DNA from: Ryuthela nishihirai
Lineage: Eukaryota; Arthropoda; Arachnida; Araneae; Heptathelidae
Direction: 5' to 3'
DNA length: 64,000 nucleotides
Assembly (NCBI GenBank): GCA_038380435.1
Contig: JAWZYU010000017.1
Coordinates: 23,249,283 to 23,313,282, forward strand
Shown here: positions 1-10,100 of the stretch, piece after piece
Layout: each line of letters starts with the position of its first letter
How positions within the stretch are numbered: the stretch's first letter is position 1
Translations under genes and position numbers: made by a program
The notes under the pieces: generated by a model
What the model saw: only the letters and a program-made list of their open reading frames with translations
Databases searched by the model: none
What the model was told of the DNA's origin: nothing

Positions 1-1777
1 ATCACTTTAGTTTTCTCTCTGTTTATAACCAAACCTACTCTACTACCAGTTTCATCAACAGCTCGAATGAAAGAGTTCATCTCATCAACATCATTTGCCA
101 AAAGGGCTAAATCATCAGCATAATCTAAATCAGAAATTTTCATATCTCCAGCCCATTTAAGGCCAAAAACTTTCCCTTGAAGTGAATTTCGCATTACATA
201 ATCAATAACCAAACTAAAGAGAAAAGGAGACAAAATGCACCCTTGGCGAACACCAGAAGTAATGCAACAATTGCAACAAGACTTACCAACTCTCACACAC
301 GACTCATACCAACTCTCACACACGACTCATACCAACTCTCACACACGACTCAATGTTATTATAGAGAGCTTTCATTATGTTAACCAATTTGTCTGGTATA
401 CCATATGATTTCACAATCAACCACAAATTATGATAATCACCAGAGTCGAAAGCCTTTTTGAAATCAACAAAGCTAGCAACCAAAGGTTTCTGAAACTCTA
501 AATATTTCTCAAGAATCTGCCTAAGTGAAAATATCTGATCTACACATCCCCTACCACTTCTGAATCCACATTGCTCATCATGCAATTGCTTGTCAACCAG
601 ATTCTTAATCCTATTAAGCACAATCATGCAAAGAATTTTCCCTGGAACAGAGAGTAGTCTGATACCCTTATAGTTATCACAAGAACTGCAATCACCTTTT
701 TTGAAAATAGGGATAACCATAGCTCTGGTAATATCCTTAGGAACCATGCCTTTATCATAAAATATATTCAAAATTTCAGTCATCTAAGTGGTAACTGAAA
801 CATTCCCAACTGTAAGCATTTCCGTAATAATTTCATCTACCTCTGGGGATTTATGAAGTTTAAGTTTAGAAACAGCCAAAATAACTTCAGATTGTGTTAT
901 AGGGCCAACGTTAAAGCCACCAATGCATCTATCATCATTACAAACAATGGGAGTAGAACTACCCACATGGTTTAGAACATCACTGAAATGCTCAGCCCAC
1001 CTAGCCATGACAGAATCCTCACCTTCTATAACATTACCTTGTTTATCTTTCAATCCCTGTATACCTGTCCATTTTCTACCACACAAAACATTAACTATCT
1101 GGTACAGCTCTCTGCTGTTGTGCTATCTAACTACTTCCTCGGCTTTGTCAGCCAAGCCATCAAGCCAAAGTTTCTGATCAGCAGCTAACTGATCCTTTAC
1201 ACATTTATTAAGCTCTCTGTAATTCTTTCTACTAAGACTAGTAGGGTACTGATTAAGGACATTCCTGTAGTTCTTTCTTTCTGAAATAAGCTCAAGTGCC
1301 TTATCACTTAAATAATTCTGCCTCCTCTGCTCCTTTTTTCCTAAAAGAGTACTGTTAGTTTCCAAAAAGGCCTGTTTAAAATGGTCTCATTCTTCCTCAA
1401 CTTCAGTAGTAAGCAAACCATGACTGTCATAATAACTAAGTAACCTATCATGGTAAGCTTTATTCTATAACTGGGTCTTTCAGAGCTTCAGTATTAAAGG
1501 TAAATTTTTTAACCCTAGCACAACACTTTTTAAGTTTAAGTTGCAAGACACTTTTAACAAGGTAATGGTCAGATCCAATTTCAGCTTCCCTATATGACCT
1601 GGTATTCCTAACAGTACTAGCCCATTTGCTGTTAATTAATATATAATCAATCATATTCTTATGCAGCCCATCAGGTGAAACCCTTGTGTACTTATGTATG
1701 TCCCTGTGTTCGTAATAAGTGTTAGTTATTCTGAAACCATTGAGTTTACTTATTTGTAGGAGACGTTGCCCATTGCC
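1..1777 (-). mobile_element. LINE copy A (EN-RT non-LTR retrotransposon), cut by window edge
   Basis: On the minus strand, from 1777 down, the end of the endonuclease domain ([13 protein letters not shown] to [12 protein letters not shown] to GSDHYLVKS), a basic linker (about 1365-1123), and reverse transcriptase ([52 protein letters not shown]-type region near 240) can be read. Frames shift several times, for example around 780-790 and 1120-1140, so it is dead. At 288-352 a short tandem repeat (about 23-bp unit, ACTCATACCAACTCTCACAC) has expanded inside the RT region. The 5' end stops abruptly at 1777, where a SINE-A head begins. The 3' end is outside the window. Confidence 0.85.
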
Positions 1778-1869
1778 AAACAACACAAACATCCATGCCT
1801 TATGCGGGGCTCAAACCCAGGTCCCTTAGATCAGTAGCCAAGCACGCTAACCACTCGGCCACAGGACGG
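1778..1869 (-). mobile_element. SINE-A tRNA-like head fragment
   Basis: Read on the minus strand this is a tRNA-like unit: CCGTCCTGTGGCCGAGTGG (box A) through GGGTTTGAGCCCC (box B), then AAGGCATGGATGTTTGTGTT. The same unit is at 46460-46551. Only the head is present here, joined directly to the truncated 5' end of LINE copy A in the same orientation. Confidence 0.7.
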
Positions 1870-2179
1870 TTAGTAATGATATAAAATTATATAAATTTCA
1901 ATACTTAACTCACTCATTGTACAGTGTTTCTAATGATGAAAACCAAAACTCTGATGCTTGTAATAGTTATGGACTGACACAATGGACTTATTTTCCCTTA
2001 GTACTACATTCAGAGGTATACAAATGAAACATGGTGATGTGTCACTCTACTCATTTTGCATGGCGCAAAATGCACAGACTTATGAACCATCCTAGTATTC
2101 CAAAAGTAATCTGCACTGAAATTCTTTCAGTGCGTGATGGTCCACCTATTCACTTTTACTTTTCCTTAACCAGTTTTAC

Positions 2180-2939
2180 GCAGAACTGCAGTATAGGGTC
2201 CTCAGCCGCCATCTTGTTATATTTCACCTCAGTGAAAAAAAAGTCCGAATGGTAAAAGTAGTCCGTTCCGCATCTACCTTTAGATGCGTATTGAGGATAT
2301 ATATATAATTTAAAGGATATATATATATAAAAGAAATATGCAACGTTACACAAAAGAAAATCGTGTTTCTGCACTTAAAAAAAATTACTGAGAATAATCT
2401 CATCAAAACAAGATTTTATTAACAATGTTTATCGCTACAAAATGAACCCTTGTTTCTCAGTTAAAAAAAGCTCTAAAGTTAAAGAATTTCATCAATATTT
2501 GATTTTATTAACAACTCTTATCGCTAAAGAATAAACCTCTGTTCTGCACTTAAAAAAAGCCCCAAAAATTAATATTCTCATCAAGACTAGATTTCATTAA
2601 CAGCTCTTATCACTAAAAATTAACTTGTTCCTTACTGAAATAAAGCCCCAAAAATAAATAATCTCATCGAAAGATTTCATTGACAAAGCTTATCGCTAAA
2701 CAATGAAACCTCGTTTTGCACTTAAAAAAAGCCCTAAAATAAATATCAAAAGTAAATTTCAAGAATAAACTTACGAAAAGCCCCGAAAACAAATAATCTC
2801 GTTAGAGAGAACTATTCTAATCAGCATATATCACCATAAACATTGGAACATGCGGATGGATATCGTATTGTAACTCAACATTACAGGTTTTCCTGGGGAA
2901 AAGTACATGGCGGCTGAGGACCCTATACTGCAGCGTAGC
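2180..2939. mobile_element. TIR element with 10-bp target duplication and internal tandem repeats (Mutator-like MITE)
   Basis: 33-bp terminal inverted repeats lie at 2180-2212 and 2907-2939 (core CTGCAGTATAGGGTCC-TCAGCCGCCAT, the outer six bases diverged). The flanks carry the identical 10-bp direct repeat CCAGTTTTAC at 2170-2179 and 2940-2949. A 9-11 bp duplication is typical of Mutator-like transposons. The interior has no convincing ORF. It consists mainly of about four degenerate 85-90 bp tandem units (next entry) and a short AT tract near 2300-2335. Confidence 0.75.
2398..2805. repeat. Degenerate tandem repeat, about 85-90 bp unit, about 4.5 copies
   Basis: Each unit runs TCTCATCAA...GATTT(T/C)ATTAACA...CTTATCGCTAAA...TGCACTTAAAAAAAGCCC. 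Starts are near 2398, 2488, 2576 and 2660, with a partial unit after 2745. It lies wholly inside the terminal-inverted-repeat element. Confidence 0.75.
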
Positions 2940-2949
2940 CCAGTTTTAC

Positions 2950-4088
2950 TTTATTTACGTTATATTTATCATTTTTTGAATTATTTCATTTTTTGGACAT
3001 CGCAATTCTCGTTTCCGAGCTGAAGGAGTTGCGCAACTCCAACTTTTGATTCCCAGCCACTAATGCACATGTGTAGGACACGACCCCTCTTGCATCATAG
3101 CTATCGCGATCGTCAGATTATTCAAATGTTTTCCCAGCATGCAACAGACACTTGCCGGATTTCTGCACAGCATGTTATAACTAAGTGACAAGCCACAAAG
3201 TCAGTTTTGTGAAATAGTGTAGTCAGAATGAGTATTGTCATTAGAGATGTAGTATTGTAGTGAGAGATAGATGTGAGTTGCTAGTACTCCAACTTTTGTA
3301 TTCATCAAAGGAGTTTGGTGAGTCTTTGAATTTTTTGGAAATAAACTTTGTTTGTTTCAGAAACTTTTGAATTTTTACTCTTTTTCTCTTAAGCAATGTA
3401 AATTGATTTTTTGATTAGATTTAAACTTTAATTAACCTTGACAATCCTTTTTGAATTCTTACTCGATAAGTAACGCTAGAGAAATACCAACGAACCCTAT
3501 TTCAACTTTATTTGAAAAGTTAAAATTGCCTGGCACCTGACAAAGCTATCCAGAGGTTTGAATAAATTTGGATCAGACAAAAGGTCCAACTTGAAAAGTT
3601 AAAAAATTTTGGAGCGTTACAGAGTCAGAAAAGAAAGTGGCACACCAAGAACAGGGACTGTATATATATATATGTATAAATTGTATGTTATTTAACATGA
3701 TTGTCAAATTTAACAATTTTTTGAGCTCATTAGTTTTATGTACTTCATAGATTTAATGGCAGCTTAAGCCGAAACTTTTGTTGAGCAAGAAGCTTAACTT
3801 TTGTGTATTACTCAAAGGTACTGAAGTTTCAGCGCAGTTGTTGCTGATAGTTAAGATCTTTATTGTATGTAAGTAAAGATAGTAGTGTCCTGATACAAAA
3901 TAAATATATAATAATATTTTGATAATTTTTAAATAATAAATATATGATAATTTTTTGATAAACACGTTTATTTACAAGCTTAGTATAGCTTTAGTATTGT
4001 ATTGTTGTTTAGCAGTACATTTGATCGCTGCTCAAGATAAAAAAGTTTCAAAATTTCTGAAATTCAAAATTTTTGAAGACTGCTAAAC
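2950..4088. other. Unassigned AT-rich sequence, possible retroelement leader
   Basis: No coding region is recognised. There is an AATAAA at about 3341 and a CCTGGCACCTGACAAAGC stretch at about 3529 that could be read as a primer-binding-type site, but I find no second LTR copy to confirm it. It precedes gag-like coding at 4089, so it could be a degraded leader. A short (TA)n is at 3661-3675. Confidence 0.2.
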
Positions 4089-4212
4089 ATGTCTGCTGGT
4101 AATATGGCTGATTCTGCCATAATGACTCCCAACTTAGAAAAAGTAAAAGATAGGCTGCAGGATGTGATGAAAGAAACAGAAGTCTTAATGAATCTACTTA
4201 AATAACCTCGGG
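4089..4212 (+). pseudogene. Possible gag N-terminal fragment
   Basis: An ATG-initiated short frame begins MSAGNMADSAIMTPNLEKV, continues with KDRLQDVMKETEVLMN and stops at TAA near 4203. Open coding resumes in the same frame to about 4370 (PKFSDNATSVHVPINFERKV). I do not recognise it firmly. The position upstream of a zinc-knuckle fragment at 5600-6120 suggests the two are halves of one gag-like gene split by the hAT insertion between them. Confidence 0.3.
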
Positions 4213-4544
4213 AAAAAAGGGGAATGACAACAACCCCTAAATTTTCTGACAATGCTACGTCAGTCCATGTACCAATAAACTTTGAACGTAAGGTTCTATT
4301 TTTTATTCTGTCAGAATCAAGTGATAGAACAACCGCCTCAATGACCGCGTTGATTATCAACCGCCTCAATGACGAATTGTCAATCCATTTATTACTATAG
4401 TCCTTATGTTAATTTGCCTTTACCTGAGATAAGTTCAACAGTTCGAAACGCCCGTCATCGTGGACATCTGTCAAGTTCATGTAAGAGCATTTACATTTAC
4501 ATGAAGTGCCTGGCAACGAAAAGATAGTTTTAGCAGTATCTTGT

Positions 4545-5480
4545 CTAATTGGCATGGCCCCCACAAGGGTGGGGCTGATAGGGCTCTAGCCTGAGGGCCC
4601 GGGATTAGGGGGGGGGCCGGCGTGGCGGGTCGGCCAGCTAAGTGAGATGAACAGAAGACAAGAAAAAAAAAAAAAAGAAAACTTCTATAGAACCTGAACA
4701 AGATTTCAGAATTTTCGTAGTTTACCCAGTATCGGATTTTATTATCAATAATTTAAATAAAATATTTGAAGCAGCAGACACTATATGTGAATTATTCTCA
4801 CCCATTTTGAACTTCCAGAACTTAGACGATGGTCAGCTTACCACAAAAGCAGCAAAACTTGTAAATACATATCAGAAAGATCTGTCAGAAGACTTACTGC
4901 ATGAAATCCTTCACCTTAAAAGTATTCACAAGACCATTTTCAGCACTGAAAGAAGCCTGATTAGACTTCTGAATGCATTTATGACAAAAAAATAATGGCG
5001 AGGCAGATATTGGCAAATATACCTTGCAGTGCAAGGTATATTTGCCAATATCTGCCTCGCCATTAAACTGTTTCGTACAGTACCAGTTACTGTTTCTTCA
5101 GCTGAAAGATCATTCAGCAGACTCTCAAATTCATTGGAAACATGGCGAAGAAGCACAACTCGTCAATAGCGACTTAATCATCTAGCAATTTTGTGCATCG
5201 AAAATGATTCAGCTAAGCAAGTTAATTTTGCTAAAGTTATTGAAAAATTTGCGATGACCAAAGCTAGAAAATATATTTTGAGATAACTTTTGATATTATT
5301 GTAAGTTTTTATTATATAAATACATCTAGTTTTTTTTTTTAATAAATATAAATATTACTTTTGTTCATCATTTAAACTGACTTATTTTACACTAAATCCT
5401 GTAGAGCAGCACACTACCCTTAACCTAAGCGGTAGGTAGGGGGCCCGCTTCAGGATGGGGGGCTCTGCTAATTGGATGTA
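4545..5480 (+). mobile_element. hAT-type transposon remnant (C-terminal dimerisation domain)
   Basis: Plus-strand coding at about 4735-5286 includes LTTKAAKLVNTYQKDLSEDL and, after a disruption, NICLAIKLFRTVPVTVSSAE then RSFSRL, the hAT-family C-terminal dimerisation signature (as in ZMYM-type relatives). It has an in-frame TAG near 5167 and lacks the N-terminal zinc finger and catalytic core. GC-rich flanks (about 4546-4640 and 5395-5478) are weakly inverted with respect to each other (AATTGGCATGGCCCCC versus AATTAGCAGAGCCCCC read from the other strand) and may be the termini. A target duplication was not resolved. Confidence 0.6.
4993..5065. repeat. Perfect 36-bp-arm hairpin
   Basis: Arms 4993-5028 and 5030-5065 are exact reverse complements around a single central G at 5029. 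The right arm is the original hAT coding sequence (ANICLAI), so the left arm is an inverted copy inserted next to it, which also breaks the transposase frame. Confidence 0.9.
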
Positions 5481-5499
5481 TAATGGTAGAATAATGTAG

Positions 5500-6120
5500 G
5501 ATGTTGTCATGGAATAGAAAATTGGGTAGATTTTAAAAACGAACTCTAGGAAATCTATCCATAATGACTTTACACAATTAGCTACAGAACTGTTTTCATG
5601 AAGACAAAAAGGAGATGATATCGAAAAATTCATATGAGGTAGTAGAGTTATACCAGCTGTACGATGCTGATGCCTCCAAAATGGACATTATAAACTGCAT
5701 ATTATCTCAATTGCTTTTGCCCATTAGGGAATTCTTAGAAGTACGAAATATAAATTCAGTTTTAATGTTAGTCAAATTTGCTCGGCAGTACACCGCAAGA
5801 AGAGTATCTGAAAAAACTGACCTGCATTAAATCAACAATGGATGCAATCCTCGCCAAAGCAGCGCTATCAAGTTGTCTTTCAAAATGACTCCCGCATGAC
5901 CAGTAGTTACACTTTCCCAACAATTTGTGCTGAACGTGCCTACAATGATGCAGAACCAACGAAGCAGGGATATGTTCTGCTTCAAGCAATGACACTAGAC
6001 CTAAAACTTTTGTTACGAATGATAAGAGGGAAACTTTGAGATGTAATTTTTGTGGCCGACGGGCACACGTAGCAATATTGCTACAGAAGGGATGATAATT
6101 CGGGAAACTTTAATTAGGAT
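5500..6120 (+). pseudogene. Gag-like polyprotein remnant with CCHC zinc knuckle
   Basis: Plus-strand fragments read IHNDFTQLATELF, VVELYQLYDADASKMDIINC, ILSQLLLPIREFLEVRNINS, then FARQYTARR and, after frameshifts near 5830 and 6040-6075, CNFCGRRAHVA followed in another frame by CYRRDDNSGN. That is the C-x2-C-x4-H-x4-C knuckle of retrotransposon Gag proteins, broken by a frameshift. No protease, reverse transcriptase or integrase follows, so this is a decayed fragment. The assignment to an LTR retroelement rests on the knuckle and the gag-like helical run only. Confidence 0.5.
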
Positions 6121-6224
6121 CTTTGAAGCGAGAGGCAAAAGTTCCTCAAGAAAAGCCCTCTCATGGGTTGTCTTGCCACTGTTATTTTACCTTTTGTTAA
6201 ACCTTGTCATGAAGAAACTGAATT

Positions 6225-6851
6225 AATAAATCACAACGATACAGAAGCCGATCTTTTATGTTCAAATGAGCAAGTTTTAGATGATATTTATGACAATTGT
6301 CAATTAAAATAGCAGCCACGGTCCAGAGGGCTTTTTGAGTTATCTTGTAGTCCAAAGCATAATGTTCAAGAATAACCTATAAAATGTTCTATTAGTGTAA
6401 TTAATGTAAATTTTGAGAAACAAGTTGATGATGCAAAGCAAATTGATAATGAGAAATGTGTTGATATAGTCTTAAAGGAAAGCAATACGAAATTCGTCAA
6501 TGAAAATTTTTTAAAGTAAAAGTTTTAAACGAAAATAGTGCTGAAATTGATAATGAGTAAAGTTTTTAATTAGAGGTTTTAAAGGAAAATAATGTTAATG
6601 AAGAGCTATTACCTAATGAGAAAAGCAACCCTAAAACTGTTTCAAGTGCAATAAATCACAACAATACAGTAACAGATCTTTTATGTTCAAATGAGCAAGT
6701 TTTAGATGATATTTATGACAATTGTCAATTAAAATTGCAGCCGCAGTCCAGAGGGCTTTCTGAGTTATCTTGAAGTCCAAAGCATAATGTTCAAGAATAA
6801 CCTATGAAATGTTCTATTAGTGTAATTAATGTTAATTTTGAGAAACAAGTT
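6225..6851. repeat. 202-bp direct repeat pair (6225-6426 and 6650-6851)
   Basis: The two copies, offset by 425 bp, share TTATGTTCAAATGAGCAAG and long flanking identity with few substitutions. The second copy is followed by a short inverted repeat (about 6824-6850 against 6869-6895). It lies immediately 5' of dynein exon 6996-7154 and continues the gag-like debris. Confidence 0.8.
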
Positions 6852-6995
6852 AAATCATTATTTTCATCAACTTGTTTTCCAAAATTTACATTAATGTAAA
6901 AGAGCAGACTAATTTGTCTAATATTGTCAATATTGTAATATTGTTTTAATATTGTCAATTAAAGTATAATTCATCTGCTATATTTATTTTCTAAG

Positions 6996-7154
6996 ATCTC
7001 AAGGGGAGCTGAACAAAATGGAATTCAAGTTTTTTTTGACAGGAGGAGTTGGATTAGAAAATACTGAGCCAAATCCTGCACCATCGTGGTTACTTGAAAA
7101 GAGCTGGGATGAAATATGCAGACTTAATGATATTAGTGGCTTCAGTGGTTTGAA
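6996..7154 (+). CDS. DNAH7-like: Dynein heavy chain exon 1 of window (AAA5-AAA6 junction)
   Basis: The exon follows acceptor TTTTCTAAG and ends before donor GTAAAT. It begins with the third base of a codon, reads 52 codons and leaves two bases (AA), which the next exon completes as a lysine codon. Visible motifs are [30 protein letters not shown] and ISGFSGL, the usual dynein sequence just before AAA6. It is only 159 nt, so it is easily overlooked. The upstream dynein exon is not in the window; retroelement remnants fill the sequence to its left. Confidence 0.85.
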
Positions 7155-10100
7155 GTAAATGTTGATGAAATTCTGTATTACATATACTTAGTATAAAGAT
7201 TTATGTTAGATCATTCTTTACCTCAGGTATGCAATGTAATTAACTGAGAATTCATTTTATATATATATATTCGTTAGAATACATCTATATATATTCCTTA
7301 AAAATACATATACTTAGTTTAAAGATTTATGTTAGATCATCCTTTACCTCAGGTATGCAAAGTAATTAATTGAGAATTCATTATATATATATATTCCACA
7401 ATCAATGAAATATTTCCAATCCAAATTATAGCTTACATTTCATAAAATGATGTTTTATTACAAAATGCAGTTAAGACGAAGGATTTTGAATATACTGTAG
7501 GGCTTTTATCAATGGTGAAAACCAAATTTACTTATAGCACTTGTTAACTGTTTCCTGTTAGACATATCTGATCTAGCTCTAAAAAAGCTTTCCCCTACAT
7601 GAATATATCCCTTAGTTAAGGCTCAAAATATACCATTAAAATATACTGGGCATCATCATCATCATCATCGTCCTCAAGCAAGTCCTCAGCATCTAGAATC
7701 AAAAATCAAGTTTCTGTTATCTTGTTTACTAAAACGTCCAAGTTTCACTACAATAACTAACCCTAGAAAGAACCAAACTATTTTACAGTCTAATTTTACT
7801 CTTTAGGTGTATACGTCTATTTCTTCACAGTCTCTATAGATTCTTAAGTCCTGGCAGCAATCCCTATTCATCTGTTAATGTCATGTTATACATCACTAGT
7901 ATCTCTTACATAGCTCCCAAGATAATTAAACTGTGACACCTCCTCAAGACTGCAACCATTCAGATTAATTGAATCACAGCCTGCCTGACCAATTTTCATC
8001 ACTTTAGTTTTCTCTCTGTTTATAACCAAACCTACTCTACTATCAGTCTCATCAACAGCTCAAATGAAAGAGTTCATCTCATGAACATTATTTGCCAATC
8101 CATACCATTTAAGACCAAAATCTTCCCCTTGCAGTGAATTTCACATAACATAATCAGTAAAAAAGAGAAAAGAAAGAAGAGAAAAGAAATCCTAAAGAGA
8201 AAAGGAGACAAAATGCACCTTTGCTGAACACCAGAAGCAATGCTAAACCAATTGCTACAAGCCTTACTAACTCTCACACACAATTCAGTGTGGTTATAGA
8301 GAGTTTTCATTATGTTAACTAACTTGTCTGGTATGCCATATGATCTCACAATCAACCACAAATTATGACAATCAACAGAGTCGAAAGCCTTTTTGAAATC
8401 AACAAAGTTAGCAACCAAAGGTTTCTGAAACTCTAAACATTTCTCAAGAATCTGCCTAAGTGAAAATATCTGATCTATACATCCCCTACCACTTCTGAAT
8501 CCACATTGCTCATCACCCAATTGCCTGTCAACCATATTCTTAATTCTATTAAGCACAATCATGCAAAGAACTTTCCCTGGAACAGAGAGTAGGCTGATAC
8601 CCCTATAGTTATCATAAGAACTGCAATCACCTTTTTTGAAAATAGTGATAATAATAGCTTTGGTAAAATCCTTAGGAACCATGTCTTTATCATAAAAGAT
8701 ATTCAAAATTTCAGTCATCCAAATGGTAACAGAAACATTCCCAGCTCTTAGCATTTCAGTAGTAATTTCATCTACACCTGGGGATTTATGAAGTTTAAGT
8801 TTAGAAACAGCCAAAATAACTTCAGATCGTGTTATAGGGCCAACATTAAAGCCACCAATGCATCTATCATCATTGCAAACAATAGGAGTAGAAACAACCA
8901 CATTGTTTAGAACATCATTGAACTGCTCAACCCACCTAGCCATGACAGAATTCTCACTTTCCGTAACCTTACCTTGTTTATCCTTCAATCAAAGTATACC
9001 TGTCCATTTTCTACCACACAAAACATTAACTATATGGTACAGCTCTCTGCTGTTGTGCTGTCTAACTGCTTCCTCGGCTTTGTCAGCCAATCCATTAAGC
9101 CAATTATTCTTATCAGCAGCTAACTGATCCTTTACATATTTATTAAGCTCTCTGTAATGCTTTCTATTAGGACTAGTATGGTATTGATTAAGGACATTCC
9201 TGCAGTTATTTCTCTCTAAAATAAGCTCAAGTGCCTTATCACTCAAATAATTCTGCCTCCTCTGCTCCTTTTTTTTTCCTAATAGAGTACTGTTAGTTTT
9301 AAGAGGAGCCTGTTTAAAACAATCCCATTCTTCCTCAACTTCAGTGGTAAGTGAACCATGACTGTCCCAGTGACTAATTAACCTATCATGGTAGCTTTAG
9401 TTAGAACTATGTCTATTAGAACTCCGGAAGTAAAGGTAAATTTTTTAACTTTTTCAGATCCAATTTCAGCTCCCCTATATGACTTTGAATTCCTAATAGA
9501 ACTAGCCCATTTGCTGTTAATTAATATATAATCAATCATATTCTTATGCAGCCCATCTTATGAAACCCATGTGTACTTATGTCACAGTATTGTAATAAGT
9601 GTTAGTTACTCTTAAGCCATTAAGTTTACTTACCGGTAGGAAATGTTGCCCATTGCCATTGAAGCCACCTAGAACAAGGGTAATATCTCCTTTCTTGACA
9701 GAATTCAAAATATCTTGAAATTGCCCATAAAAACCAATCCTCATCGGCATTCTCATTGAGGGCATAACAGCAGATAACATTCAAGTCTTTAATTCTTGTC
9801 TGAAATTTTACTGTAAGAAACCTTTCATTAATGCACTCATATCCTAGAAGTGCATTACTAGCATGTCATATTCTCTCTAGGCTGAGAAACAGACCTATGC
9901 CTTTGGAAATGCTTATTATCTTCCCTCCCTGTAAAGAGAAATTTAAAATTATTTTTAAGAAACTTACCTTTATCTGTCCATCTGGTCTCTTGCAAACCGA
10001 GAATATCTAAATTATAATGGTGGAATTCTTGTATGAGGACATCTAGAGAATAATATATGTGCAGAGTCCTCACATTCCAATTCCCTATGGAGAGAGAATC

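Noticed and set aside
2950..3540. A complete LTR with polyadenylation signal and primer-binding site
   Set aside because: No second copy of the sequence exists in the window and the ends lack a clear TG...CA pair; left as unassigned.
7001..7160. Exon 1 region as an isolated pseudogene or TE fragment
   Set aside because: Motifs are dynein-specific, there is no frameshift, and the phase-2 donor fits the next exon exactly.
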